Of a DNA stretch of 60,909 bases, positions 40,201-54,487 are shown in pieces; the stretch's first letter is position 1; each line of letters opens with the position of its first letter. The notes under the pieces are model-generated. The model had not been told where the DNA came from, made no database searches, and worked only from the letters and a program-made list of their open reading frames with translations. The stretch is from contig NW_003546309.1 in assembly GCF_000090795.2 (NCBI RefSeq), positions 251,614-312,522 on the forward strand. The letters run 5' to 3'. The DNA is from Amphimedon queenslandica (Eukaryota > Porifera > Demospongiae > Haplosclerida > Niphatidae). Position numbers and translations under genes: made by a program.

Positions 40201-43200
40201 ACAGCAAGATAAGAAGAGATAAATAATCATGCATGTACAAGTACATTAAATAAAATGTAAAAAAACATACATATACATATTATTAATTTCCTTACTTTAT
40301 CAGGTCTGAGACATCGAAGTACAATCAATTTCTGGAATTCGTTCAGTTTACCGTTCCAAGGAGATGGCAGTGGTGCCAAATGAGGCTCCTTATCATCATA
40401 GTAGTTCCTCCAGTCAGTAAGTGATCCTGTGAACTTACCAAGGAAACCTAAAAACACAAACTTCTAACTTGTAATATTCAAAAAATGTACATGTACATGT
40501 ACAAGTACAAATTATTCTAAATACCAAATGTACATAAACATCTACAATTACATGTACATGCACTTAACAAATGAGGAGGTTTGATATTATTATGCAGATG
40601 TACATGTAGTCATGTACATGTACACACTGACAATATACATGTACATGTATTATGTGTATTTACCTGAGAATGATTTCATTTCAGACATTCTGCATATTTC
40701 GTCCCATGATCTATCAGAGAGCCACTGTGGTGCTGGGTTCTTTAGCTTATTTTCAAGTCCAACTCCTCCAGTCAAGAAAAACATAAATTCTCCCATATCC
40801 ATTTCATTCTTAGCCCTAAATAAATAATACAAAAAAAATGTAAATAAAAAATATATTTATTTCCTGTGGTGCTGTACATGAATTACTACTGTCTCTTCCA
40901 AGCAATAAAATATTAGGGCCAATTTGGAAGCCTACATCATAAACTGGTCATAACTAAGAAAATTTCAGTTGGAATCAGCTCAAACTTTCTACACAGCATA
41001 AGGACATCAATATGTATTAGAAAATGTAATAAAAATTGGAGGTGATTTTTGGGTCATTTTTTGGAAAAAACCATGGGCTATAGTACAGGGTACTTTTCAG
41101 ATTTTGGCCCATTTTTAAAAATGGTCGTAACTTGAAAAATTGAAGTCGGAATCAACTCAAACTTTCTACACAGCATAAGGACATCAATATGTATTATAAA
41201 ATGTAATAAAAATTGGGAGTGATTTTTGGGTCATTTTTTGGAAAAAACCATGGGCTATAGTACAGGGTACTTTTCAGATTTTGGCCCATTTTTAAAAATG
41301 GTCGTAACTTGAAAAATTGAAGTCGGAATCAACTCAAACTTTCTACACAGCATAAGGACATCAATATGTATTAGAAAATGTAATAAAAATTGGAGGTGAT
41401 TTTTGGGTCATTTTTTGGAAAAAAACCATGGGCTATAGTACAGGGTACTTTTCAGATTTTGGCCCATTTCTTAAAATGGCCGTAACTTGAAAAATTGAAG
41501 TCGGAATCAGCTCAAACTTTCTACACAGCATAAGGACATCAATATGTATCAAAAAATGTAATAAAAATTGGAGGTGATTTTTGGGCCATTTTTCGGAAAA
41601 AACCATGGGCTATAGTACAGGGTACTTTTCAGATTTTGGCCCATTTTTTAAAATGGTCGTAACTTGAAAAATTGAAGTCGGAATCAGCTCAAACTTTCTA
41701 CATAGCATAAGGACATCAATATGTATCAAAAAATGTAATAAAAATTGGGGGTGATTTTTGGGCCATTTTTCGGAAAAAACCATGGGCTATAGTACAGGGT
41801 ACTTTTCAGATTTTGGCTCATTTTTTTAAATGGGCATAATTTTTAAAATTGAAGTCAAAATCAACCCAAACTTTCTACACAGCATAAGGACATCATTATG
41901 TATTAGAGAATAAAAATGGGTACACATTATTACATGAGGAGGTTGCAACAGAGAATGAAGGAGAAGAGAAGCTTGTCCTTCTCAAACAGCGACCGACAGA
42001 CATTGCAGTACAAATTGTAAGTAAAATGATCTGTCAAATATCTCAGCCTCCTCTCAAGTTGCTTGGATTTTGTACTGAAAGAAAGAGAGAAAGAAATACA
42101 TGTAATTTAAAATAGTCCAAAAGGATTCTTTCCTTACCTGTCATTAATCGAAATTATAAATAAATTGACATACCAGACAAGTGAGTACTGATACATAGGA
42201 TCAATGTTAGGTAGGTCAGTAATAGAGAAGAACAGTACTGAGCCATGTGCTGCTATTGGCCTATAACCAGCACGTGACTGCTCTATCTTCTTCTCTGTCT
42301 CTTCGGCAACTTTTTGTTTCTTTGATATCTCATTTGATAGAACCTTTGATGAGTCTAATATCTGAATGGCAGTCTCATCTTCAAGGATGTTCCCCTCGGA
42401 GGACGAGAGAGTCTCTAGGATTTTGTCCTCAATCTCTTTGAGTTGCTTCTTGTTGGCAGCAGACTGTATGATCAGTTGCTGTCTCTCTTCTTCAAGCTCA
42501 GGCCTACAAGAAGACAAAAAATATTTGGAGCAAACAACATCAATACTATATCACATACTAAAGTGCAAGAATACATTTTATCTACATGTACATTTATATC
42601 TAGTACACATGTATATGTACATAGTAAATATATGTACATGCATGGTGCAGTGTGTATGTGTATTGAGTAGTTTGGTTTACCTTTCCTTGGCTACTACAAT
42701 GCCTAATAGCTGGTCCTCCAGTCCCTCTGGTGTTATCATAAAGTTGAGGAGTGTTACTTTGGTTGATAGCTCGGGAAGGTAGTGAGGATTACGTAGCTTC
42801 GTGGTGAAGTACAGCCTAAAGTCACTGGAGTACTCTATGGTATTATCACCGAGTTTAATGCACCACACTCCACCTTAAAAATAACAAAAAAGAAAAGGAT
42901 AATTTAAGAATTAGCATTGATCATAAATACATTTAATATTGCTACAGATTAATCATAATGATTAGAATAAAGGCAATCCATTCTTCTCGTTCTTTCTTTC
43001 TCTATTCATTACCTTGTTTGAAGGTTTGTTTCAGTAGCAGTGGCTCTAGTGAAGGATCCAGCTCCTCTCCTACATTCTCAACCAGTACAGGAGTACCAAA
43101 CTGTATGCTGTTCTCAAGTGTACGCACATAATCCGGTTGAGTTAGTTTGACGACTTGTAACTTATTGACTTTTTCTGAGTTCTTTATCCACTTGTTTGCC

Positions 43201-46200
43201 TGACCCTGTGGATCAATCATTAGTGGCCTGAAAAGAAAAAGAGAAACTTAACAACATACAGTATGTCATTCTCTCTCTTACCATCTCCTGGTGTTGTCAA
43301 CAATGACTCCATTATCAATAGAGAAACTATCAGTTGGTAGTCCAGCAATATTCCAATCCCTGATCTTCACAGGGTCACCTAGTGTCTTACTTAGACTAAA
43401 TTCCTGACTACACAGTACCTTGTATTGCTGCAACACAAAAAATAGAAGAAAAGAAATAAATTTAAGTACCATATTATAAGCTGCAAGTGTACATGTACAT
43501 GCATATCTTTACCTTGCATTTGGCAACCCATCCCTTCACACAGTCTGTCCTATAGTTGGAGGTGAATGCTCCAAGGTAAGCAATGACACCTGATGCTATT
43601 AGTACATCACCAGTCAGATTATCATAAGTCTCTTGAAGACTCTTAGCTGCCTGAGACCATCTCTCCTTCTCTCCTCCCAGTCCTCCAATCAGCTTCTCAG
43701 CCCTGTCCAGTTTCTTAGCACAGAGGTCAACCTGTTGCTCTAGTTGCTCCTTCTCTTTGGTCTTTTCTTCAAACTGCTGCTTGAGGAGAGCAAGACGGTC
43801 CTCAACCTCTTTCAGCTCTCTTCTCTTTTCGTCTAGAATGGCCATCGTTTCCGTTAGTGATTGCTGGGCCTCCTTTAGCTTCTCTTTCTTTGGAGCGACC
43901 ACTTTAGCTACTCTATCGTATATCTCCATGGCTAGTATCCACTTGCAGAGTCCTTCTGCTGCAGACGAGGCGTTGCGGACTTTCTGTGGATCAAATTCTG
44001 GATTGGTTATATACTCTGATCTTATCTTCGACATTATTTGAGGCTAAAAAATAAAAAAGACATGACATAAATTTTGAAGACATGGACTATTGTATATTTA
44101 CTGGTATGTTGTCTTTGTCATATTCTTTTAGACTGCTCAGGAAACTCATGTCACCTAAGAGCTTCTTTGATGGGCCCCAGTAATCCAATATCTAGAGGAA
44201 AAACACTAGTAATGTATTATATAGGAGGTAGCCCTATATGTAGGATTGAGGTTGGTTTTTCAAGATATCATAGTAAAGATGAATGAAATCAGAATAATCA
44301 TAGAAGTACATGTACATGTACATGTATGTGTGTATTGCTATTTTTGCTTACTTTTTGTCCAGTTCCAGCAGGGTCATTAACTTTATCAGGTTTGATGGCT
44401 CTCATTACACATACGGCACTCATCACTAGCCTAACTCCTGATGGTGGGTTACTCATTGACTTCACTATAGTAATGTCAGCAGGTTTGAGTGTATTGAGAG
44501 CAGTCAGTGCTGCCTCTAGTGCTGGAATTGCTTCTGCTAAATCACTCTCACACTAACAAAGAACAAAATACAGTATAAATGCTTGTAAAAACATTATTGT
44601 TGTTGTTTCTTTACTTCATCTTTCAGTGCTTTGGCCTCAGCTGCCTTCTCATTAGCGACTTTCTCATCAGCTCGGACTATTTTACTTCGAGCTTCAACTT
44701 CAGTTGACTCTCTCTCTATGACTACCATCATCTGTTTGTTCTCTTCTTGAGCTACCACTAGCTTTGGCTGTAGCTCTTCCAGTTCCTTCTGCATTGATGC
44801 TACCTACAGTATGATTGTGCAATAAACAATGTGATAACTACATGTATAGTTTGCAGCCATTTTTGTTTCAAGTATACTGCATTAAAGTAAGCATGCATTG
44901 TTGGTCACTAGTAAATTAATAATTTCTTTCTTTACCTGTGATGCTGCAAAGGCTAGTTTCTCAAGACCGACTTCGTAGCGTTTCTTAAATTTGAGTATTT
45001 CTCCTCTTTTCTTTCCCAGTAGCAGTTTCAGTGATGAAATGAGCTCAAGATAAGACGTCGGAGTCACGTAATTATATCTACCCAACTCTGCCTCAAACCT
45101 TAATAAAATAAATAATATATTAAACATAAATACATAAATGTACATGTACATATAGTTTACATGTATTTCTATGAACTGAACAAGTGCAATAATGCATTAT
45201 TCTTTTATAATAATATGTACATGTATTGTAGGCATGGAACTTACTTCTCAGATAGCTCTCTGGTGCTTTGATGGAAGTGCTTACAAAGTGATACAGTAGC
45301 TGCTTTCTCTTCATCCTCCATGTGTACATCCTCCAGAAACTTGTTAGCTACTAGCTCCAGTGCATCATCAGGCCAGGCCTAAAGAGAGAGAAGACACAGT
45401 GTACATTAGTACATGAGTATGAGTGTTGCTTTACCTGGAACCAGTCAATAGTACAGCAGTTGATGAGTGAAGGGAATTTCCTCAGTCTATTCCTGAATGC
45501 ATCACCAATTGGACTCATTGCAAGTATGACGTGAAGATTCTCACGACAGCGACTAACAAAGAAATTGAATAGAGAGAGAGGAGTAAACTCCATGTCTTTA
45601 TTATCAGCCTGTGCTAGTGGCCTCATAGCCTGGAATGAATATAAAGATAATGATGGAGTAAATGTTATTTAAACTCTTTTTTTCTCTCTCTCTCTCTCTC
45701 TCACTTCAATAATTTCTTGTTTTTCATCAATAGCAAACAAGTTAGGGACTTCCCCAGCATTGAGCAACCCGTCTACATCTTCTAGAAACTTCTCGTCCTT
45801 TATCTGTGTGTCAGTGATTAGGAACACAGTGGTCTTCCCCTCCTTCCCTGCACTCATCAGTAAAGCCTACAGAAACAGAGACACAATAATGATAGGCATT
45901 GTGTTGTTATACTCTATGTATAAATGTACTTGTACATGTATGTACATGTACATGTAGTGTATATATGTACATGTACATGTATAAAAATTAGGGTCACCTT
46001 CAAGTCTTCTTTCCATTCTGGTATCCCATAGCTTTTGGATATCTCTGGTTGGAAGAGGACAAAGTCGGCCATTGAAGTGGCCAGTCTAGTGAGGGACTGT
46101 CGTCCACTGCCCCCCACACCAACCAGGAGTGCATTGCCACCGGACTGCTTCAATATACGACATATCCTTGATAAATGCTCCAATAAATATCTATAAATAA

Positions 46201-49200
46201 TAATAGAGGTAATAGTAGGATGATAAGAGAGAGGGTTTATTACCTAAATATGACAAGGTTCATTCTGTTCTTGTGTGTGTTGTTGTATTCTTCAAGAGCA
46301 GCTTCAACCACTTCAGTCAATTCAGTGATTGATGTAACCTCCTCATACAACTTTTCTTCCTATAAAAATAACATACATACATTTACAATGCATACATTTA
46401 GATTAGAGCTACATGTAGGTTTAGGTACATGTACATGTACATGTGCATGTGTACAATGTATATGGACGTACAGCATCAGGTTTCATGTAATCGCCAAATA
46501 ACAAACTCCTCATGTCATCATCAGTGACTCCACCTCCACTGGAGGAGGAAAGGTGCTTAAAAACAGTACCAAAATCCTCCTTGAAATGATTCTTTACCAT
46601 CTTCTTTAGTAGTCTAAAGAAAAATTCAAAAAATATATTAATAGTAAGTGTACATGTACACTATATACATGTACTAAACATTAATTAATACAGTACATAC
46701 ATGTACATGTACACTATATACATGTACATATACCAAACATTAATTCATACAGTACATGTATTAAACTCACTCATAGAGCCAGTGTCTGTCAGTATCATCA
46801 ATCAGTCTATCATAATACACTCGGTACACCTCATGGACCCAGAGTTTAGTAAATGTTCTCTTATTCTCCACACACTGAGGCTTGATGAGCAACACTCCCA
46901 ATATAACGCGTGCAAAGTCTCTCAAATTAAAAGTGTAATGGGATTTTGCTGGCGTAGGCAGTAAGTTCGACATTGTCTCTTTGTACACTTCCATGGTGGC
47001 TGCCACAATCTGTGAGGCACAGGTAAAGTACTCTGTAGCAAAGTTGTTCTTTTTCAAACTGAAGGAGAATATCGTTGAGAATATTCTAGTCATGGTCTCG
47101 TCTGTGAACTCGTTGACTGCAATGACGTTAAAGTGACGGAGGAAACGAGGAGTGATTGGATTCCGCCCACCACCTGGAGGACCCATAGCAGCTAAAAACT
47201 GAATATCAATCAGAGATATCTTAGATACATCCTTCTTATCGTACCTGTAAATAAAACAATGATAATAAATTTTTAAAAAGCAAAATGTTAACAATGCTAA
47301 CAAGCACCAAAAATACTAAAAATATATACAATGCAAAAAATAGATATGCTGTATGTACAATATGTGAATGCCTGTGGATAGTATAAATTGCAGCATTACA
47401 GTATGTACATGTACATATACAATGTACATGTATTTATAATTGTACGTACCACATTCCATGGTCCATGAATTGTCTCAGTAGTTCGATTGGTGGTTGGGCT
47501 CCATACTTCTCTCTTGCTGGCATATTCAAGTCATCAACAAATATGACACTTTTCTTTCCCATTGGAGGACCAAACACTCCTTTACGCCTCTTGTCTAGCT
47601 TTGACATTATGATATCCTAAAAGAAGAAGAACACATTTAAATCATTATTATTATTCATTATTTTCTTCATGTGCTGTACATGTACCTGTGTTTGTCCAGC
47701 TGAAGTTTGAGCAGAGAAATTGACTATGAGTGGTACAAACTTGTCCTTGTCCAGCCTGTTCATTAGGTTATCCTTCACATATGCTGTTTTACCAGTACCA
47801 GTTGGACCGACAAACAACAATGCCCTCCCATGCTGGACCATTATATTCATTAGGTAAGTACACCTACAAAATAATGTAGTGCTCTTTTATGCTGTAGATG
47901 TATATATTTATCACTGCTACATGTACATGTATATTCCATGCTTTTTTCAATACAAATTGTTTGTACAATAGTAACACAATAACTCAATTTTTTAAATATG
48001 AAAAGTTACCATAAAAATAACAAACACCAGAAATAGTAACAATCAATAAGCATGCAAGTACATGCAATCACAATGCAATGTGATGGAAGCATGGCAATAT
48101 TTCAAGCCTCTCCTTACCTAGCAGTATAAGCAGTGGGTACTATAATATCAGCTAGCTTGCTAATGTTAGGATCAATCGACTGATCCCTCACCATGTCCAA
48201 CCATGGTGTCCATTTACCACGGCCTTTAGCCTCAAACACGTAATCATAGACAGTTCCTTCTGGAGGGAGCGGACACTCTATTTTACCCACGGATGCCGGC
48301 ATGGGATGTTCCTCCATTTTGTCGCTCATCAACTCGCGGAAAAAGGTGTCAAATTTTTGTTGACTGGACTTGTCACCGGTTGCCCCTAGGGACCAGATCA
48401 CGGAGAATAAGAATTCTGAAATGATCCAAGAACGCATGTTCTTGTCTTTAGTTGCAGCTTCGTCTTCACAAATGTCCTCCATTAACATCTGGAACAAGTA
48501 CATGAGGGAACGAGTGAGGTTACTGTCCGAAGTACTGACTAGTTCCTAGAGGATCAACGAAGCTTAATATTGAACAAAATGTACTTAATGTATAATTTAC
48601 TTTGACTTGTTTGTGTACAAAAATGAGACAAGGAGGTACCATCCAGTCAACTAGACTGTGAATCAATTCACCATTCTGCTCTCTTAATACTGGAGACAAT
48701 GCTGCAAACCTACATGTACATGCAAATGTACATGCATGCATACATGTAAAGGATTATAAAAGGATAGTGCCTTTCTCTTACCATGATGTGTAAATAGGTC
48801 TCCAACCGAATGTGGTTGGTTCCAAGTATATCATACCACATCTACTAACAGTAGCAGGCTACAGAAATGAAGAGAATACATAATAATTATTGCATACTAA
48901 AACACAGACAAGAAAAATAAATGCACAATAATTACATGTACATGTACAGTACATGTACAAATTTAAGACAAACGACTCACTGAAGCTTGTGATAGATCAT
49001 CAGTTTCAAAGATGAGGTTCATCGATGGAGACATTTGTATGATCTCTCCACTCATGAGACAGAGTTTCTTATTATCATCCAGTACAGTGTTCATTGACTC
49101 AATCCACAGTGTGTCCACTGGACCATCAAACACCACCCACTTACGATCATCATTCTGTGCTGAAGCAAACTCCCTGAGAGACAAAAAAGAAGGAAATGGT

Positions 49201-52200
49201 ATATGTGTAATTGATTTTCCAGATGCTCATGCATCAATGCATTTACAGTTTATACAAGTACATAAGTGTTAACCACAAACAGTCTGCAACCCATGATAGC
49301 TTTTACAAATAACATTGGATATAAAGTTCCTACAGAGTGCCATCAGTAACGGTAAATAAACAATACTTCTAGAAAAATTTTTGGATGGGTTTAAAAACCC
49401 TAAATTTGTAATTTTAACAATTAAAGCATAACAAGACAATAAAGGATACATGATGATGTAATTGTCACTGAAAGTGCTATTACATACACGTACCTAAAGG
49501 TATTAGCTACCACCCCATCAGTCCATTCGTGTGAAATTGGATCAAACTGCCCAAAGAGCTGTCCCATGGTGATACTCTTGGGATTAATGACACGATACAT
49601 TGTCTTGTATTCCTCCATTTGCTCCCTCTCATTCAAGAGGGTCAGTGTGTCTGCTAGCACATCTATCACTTTAGTCTTTGCTGCAAATGGAGCCCCTACC
49701 TAAGAATACAAGTAATCTAATGTAACATCAAATATAGCATGAAGAAAAATCATTATTACAGTATGTACATGTATATACATGTAATATGAGTATGCATTCA
49801 CTTTTGTACAATAAATAAATTAATAAATTAATATAAAAGTAAATAATAATGATACTGACCAACATGAATCCATGACGGACTATCATCATTTCGTAGGTTT
49901 GTATGAGTTTCTGTACAAAGAACTCGGTCACTTGGAGATTAGATTTCTCGCATATATCAGTAGCAGCACCAACAAACTCAGCATAGTCTGGTTTGGGTAG
50001 TGTTATGCCAGGGAAGAGGTCAGAGATGATACCCTCAAATAATGGGATGTCATGAGATAAGAACTATACAATGTACAGGAAAGATGAAAGTGCAATTATA
50101 ACTTACATGTATAAGATTACTGATTGTTTTTCTTACTTTGGGTAAGTTGACGTCCATTATTGAACGAAGCAATAAGATGTCTTCGTTTTCATCAGGAAAC
50201 TTCAATTTGAGATTACCAGCAGCGGCTAGAACAGCCTTAACAGCTCTCATACCATAATCATAATGAAACTGACTAGACAACTGATGGAGAATAGAGAGAG
50301 AGAGAGACAATGATGATTATACAAGTAGAATGTACACGTATGCCTGCATTTAAGCAAATGTACATGCATGTATATGTATATGTACATGTACATATTGTGT
50401 ACCTGTTCAGAGCATAGACGATATGTGGTTACTATTTTAACGGCTAAATTCCTGGCATCAACAAAACCGTACGAATACAACATGATCTCTCCAATCATAG
50501 CATAATCAGGTACCATCATAGCCACTGTACGGAATAACACCTTGAGAAAAAAGAAAGAGTAAGGAGAGTTAAATAAAAAATAAAATGTAATTCTCTGTTA
50601 CATGATACATACATGTATGTACTGTATGTGTAATTTTCTTTTCTCTTACTTTAAGATTGTCAGGTAGCTCTGATCTTCCAGCATAGCCAGGATTCATTGT
50701 CACGCACACAAAACAAGACGGATTGATGTTCAATTGGGTACCTTCAAATATAAAAGTTGACACTTGAGCAATGACTGCCCTCTGTATAGTCAATATCTAA
50801 AATAATAAAAATAATAATAATATATACATTTACATTTATAGCCATTTACATGTACATGTATAGCATATGTCCACTGTACTGTACCTGTTGTGCTATTACT
50901 GATAATACTTCAAGCTCAATGCGATTGAACTCATCAAAGCAAGCCCATGCACCAGTGGAGGCTAAACCTTTAAAGAATTTCCCCATAGCAAGATAATCCA
51001 ATCCATCAGAACAATTGAACACTACACACTGAACAGCTAATGCTTTAGCTAAATCCTAACAGTACAAGAAGAAAGTATACATGTAATGTATCAATCATAC
51101 AGTAGTTGAGTTTCTTTTTGTACTTTGACTGTTTCTGTTTTCCCAGTCCCAGCGGGTCCTTCTGGTGCTCCTCCTAAATGAAGATGGAAGGCACTAACAA
51201 GAGTACGATAGCACCTGTCAGTCAATGGAGTAATGACCAATCTATGGGAGGAGAAGAAATAAAATAAATACATTTTACATGTACATGTACATAAAGAATG
51301 CAGGATTTCTCACAAAGCATGCTAAGTGAGCTAAACAGCATGAGCTTCATAAGCTGACAAGCACTACAATACAGTACATGGCATTTGGTAATGTAGTGTG
51401 TGCTGCATGTATGTACCTTCCAGAGTTCCCAAGATATTCACAGTGATATTTAACAGTTGCATTAATGATTCTAGCCATTACACAAGTCTCCTCCCAATAA
51501 TAACGCAACTGACACAACCACTGGAAATCATTCTCACTAGTAACACCTAAAATATACAATGTACATCACTTTAAAATTATATTAAAATAATGTTAAAATA
51601 ATTACACAAGTATGACAGTAGGCACAAAAACTCTATAGATGTACATCAATCCAATACAAGAAAAGATTACACTGTCTGCTATCAATTTACAATACAATGA
51701 GTGTCCATACCTTTCTCCACTAGTTCCAGTACTACATCTCTTGCATGTACATCCATTACTACTAACGCTCCTAGTGTAGTTCGGGTCTGCTTGGGTAGCT
51801 TACCACGTACCATTTCAACAATACCCTCCAGTTGTTTGGTTAGTTTGGTGTGATACTCTTTCACTCCCTGCGGTCCGTTGCGTATTGCCTCGTGAACCTC
51901 TAGTGTCCAGAATATCTGTGATACACATATCACTACTTGACCAGGCCACTCACAGACCCACTTATTACGAGGATTCTCAGCATAAGCCTAGAATAACAAA
52001 GGGAGAGAGAGAGAAGAGAGGAGGGAGAAAGAGCCTTAATAAAATAATTTCTATACTCCTTAAAATGCAATTAGGCAAAACTACATGTAGATGTACACAT
52101 GTAGTTTATGAACATGTACATGTAGCTACAGCCTTATACATTTAAATTTGTGTAGAAGAGTTTTCTTATGCACATGTACATGTACATGTACATGCATGCA

Positions 52201-54450
52201 CATGTATATTGTTATTTTACATTTTTGGCCATTTCTAGTACATCTCCAACGCTGAGTATCATGATATCTTGGACCTGGAGCAACCACTTCTCAACTGCTC
52301 CTCTGGCAGCAGCTGTTGATATAGTCTGAGATAAACTAACCTTTAAGCAAGAGAGAAATGTAAAAAAATTACACTTGTAAAAAGTACATAAGGAGAGAGA
52401 TTGGAAGACTATTTTTTGTACCTTTTCTCCTTCAGAACTGAACATGGCAGTAATATCCAGGCTATCAGTGAACTCCAGTTTAGCAATACCTTCAAAGCAT
52501 TTCTTGAGATGAGGCTGTACCCTAGTTGGGTCTTTAGTCTCTGATAATATCTCAAGCATCTCATCGTTCGAGAGGAAAAAGAATCGAGGGAAATAGAGTC
52601 TCTTTTTCTCCAAGTAAGCATTGAGCCCTTTCTGTATCTTGTCAAGGAGCTCGTTGCTACCAAACAGCTTCTCATACAGTCCTGGATAGGCAGTGGCTTT
52701 GAGTACTTTAGGATCCTTTACTGTGTTACGCATAACTTCCTTCCAAGTTTTGTCAACCTAACATGTAAGAGACATAAAAATATCATTCAATCAAAAAACA
52801 GTTAGGTATACACTAATGAAATTTAAGTTAAAAAGAACCATACATGTACATGCACATCAATCATTATACTACTATTAATATGAGCACATATGCTATTACA
52901 TGTATGCACACTGTACCTGTGTGAATAGTTTTCCTTCTTCAGGCATTTGTTGCATGATGTCTTCAGAGGAGAAGATAGGCTCCAGATACAGCCACTGGGA
53001 CTGAACCTTCAACCATTCATCAAGTGTATCCTGCATCTTCAATAACCTCTCCTCCCATGCCTTATGGAAAAAATGGAAATAAGTAAATGAATACAAAATT
53101 TAAATAGCAAATTAATGCATGTACATGTACATGTACATGTAAAAGTACACTGTATAAATATGTACATGCATGTACACTGCATATTGTACCTTTATTCTTG
53201 CTTCAAACGGTTTAATGAAAGGTGATCCTCTCATTGTTTGAGTCTTCACAATCTGGTCATCAAGGTTAGTCTGTATATCATCCACTGCTGTCAGTATTGA
53301 TATGCCAGAGTCACGGTATGAGGTTGTATTGAATATGATTTCATCCCAATCGTCAACCATCTTATCCATTGCCCTCTCCAAACTGAACTCCTATTAGAGG
53401 AAAGAGAGTAAAGAGACACAAGGAGGAAGTTTAAAAGAGAGAGAGAGAGAGAGAGGATAGCAGTAATAATAATGTACTGTACCTTGCTGGCAGCAGCGCT
53501 GATTGCCTCAAACTCCTCCATGTAGGATTCAAGATTATACTTGAGAACTTTACGCAATGAAGTACCGGAATCAGGCGTTATATTGAAACCAACAATCTCT
53601 GACATCTAGGAATAAAATAGTAATACAATTAATACATGTACACATATTATTATTATTCTCTTACTTTGTCCCAGTGGCGTTGCCTGAGTCCAGGGTTACA
53701 GAGTATGTGAATGGTTGGTAGGAACTCCTTGAACTGATTGACCTGATCCAGGACTGTCTTTGATAACTTCAATGGAGCAAACACTTCACCTTCTTCTTCT
53801 GGCTGGTCTCTACGCATCTGAAAAAAAGAGGAAGTGTACATGTATATGATGTAGTTAATTTAGAATGACTCACTCCTCCTCCTACATCTCTGTCTTTCTT
53901 CATTTGTTTTGATTTCGTGTTGAAAACTTTAAACAGTTTGTACATCTCTCGGCCAAACTCGTCAGCCTCAGCTTCAGTTTCTTCAGCTTTCAGCTCAGAG
54001 AAAGCACCATCCATCAACTTCTTCTCAGCCTTCTGCCAACTACAAAAAAAGAAAAAAAAAATATGTACATGTACGTTATTTTTAATAAAAATCGCATGCT
54101 TTTTCTCTGTTCTCTTACTTCAGTATGGTTGTGAATAATTTCTGATAAGGATCAAGTGATGATCGAATTTGATCAAGCTGAGGGTAGGTGGTTGGTATCC
54201 ATTTGAAGAGTTCCTCTTCTTTGTTGATCTTGTTGATTTGTGCCTGTATCTCAGTCAGTCTGTTATGTATTTGAGTCACGTCTTTCGAGTAATGTATCAC
54301 GTTATTGATGTCTGAGAATTCTGATAGTTCTTCTACGCGTTGGTGACACTTTTCTATTTCAATTTGAACCTTCTCTTGTCTTTCTTTCAACTCTTTCTCA
54401 CCGCGGTTTTTTGATTCTTCAATCATCTAATAAAATTAATAAACAAATAA

Positions 54451-54487
<37 letters not shown>

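Noticed and set aside
40915..41915. CRISPR-like regular array
   Set aside because: Units are 177 bp with no short-repeat/unique-spacer structure, lie in an intron of an animal gene, and no cas gene is present.
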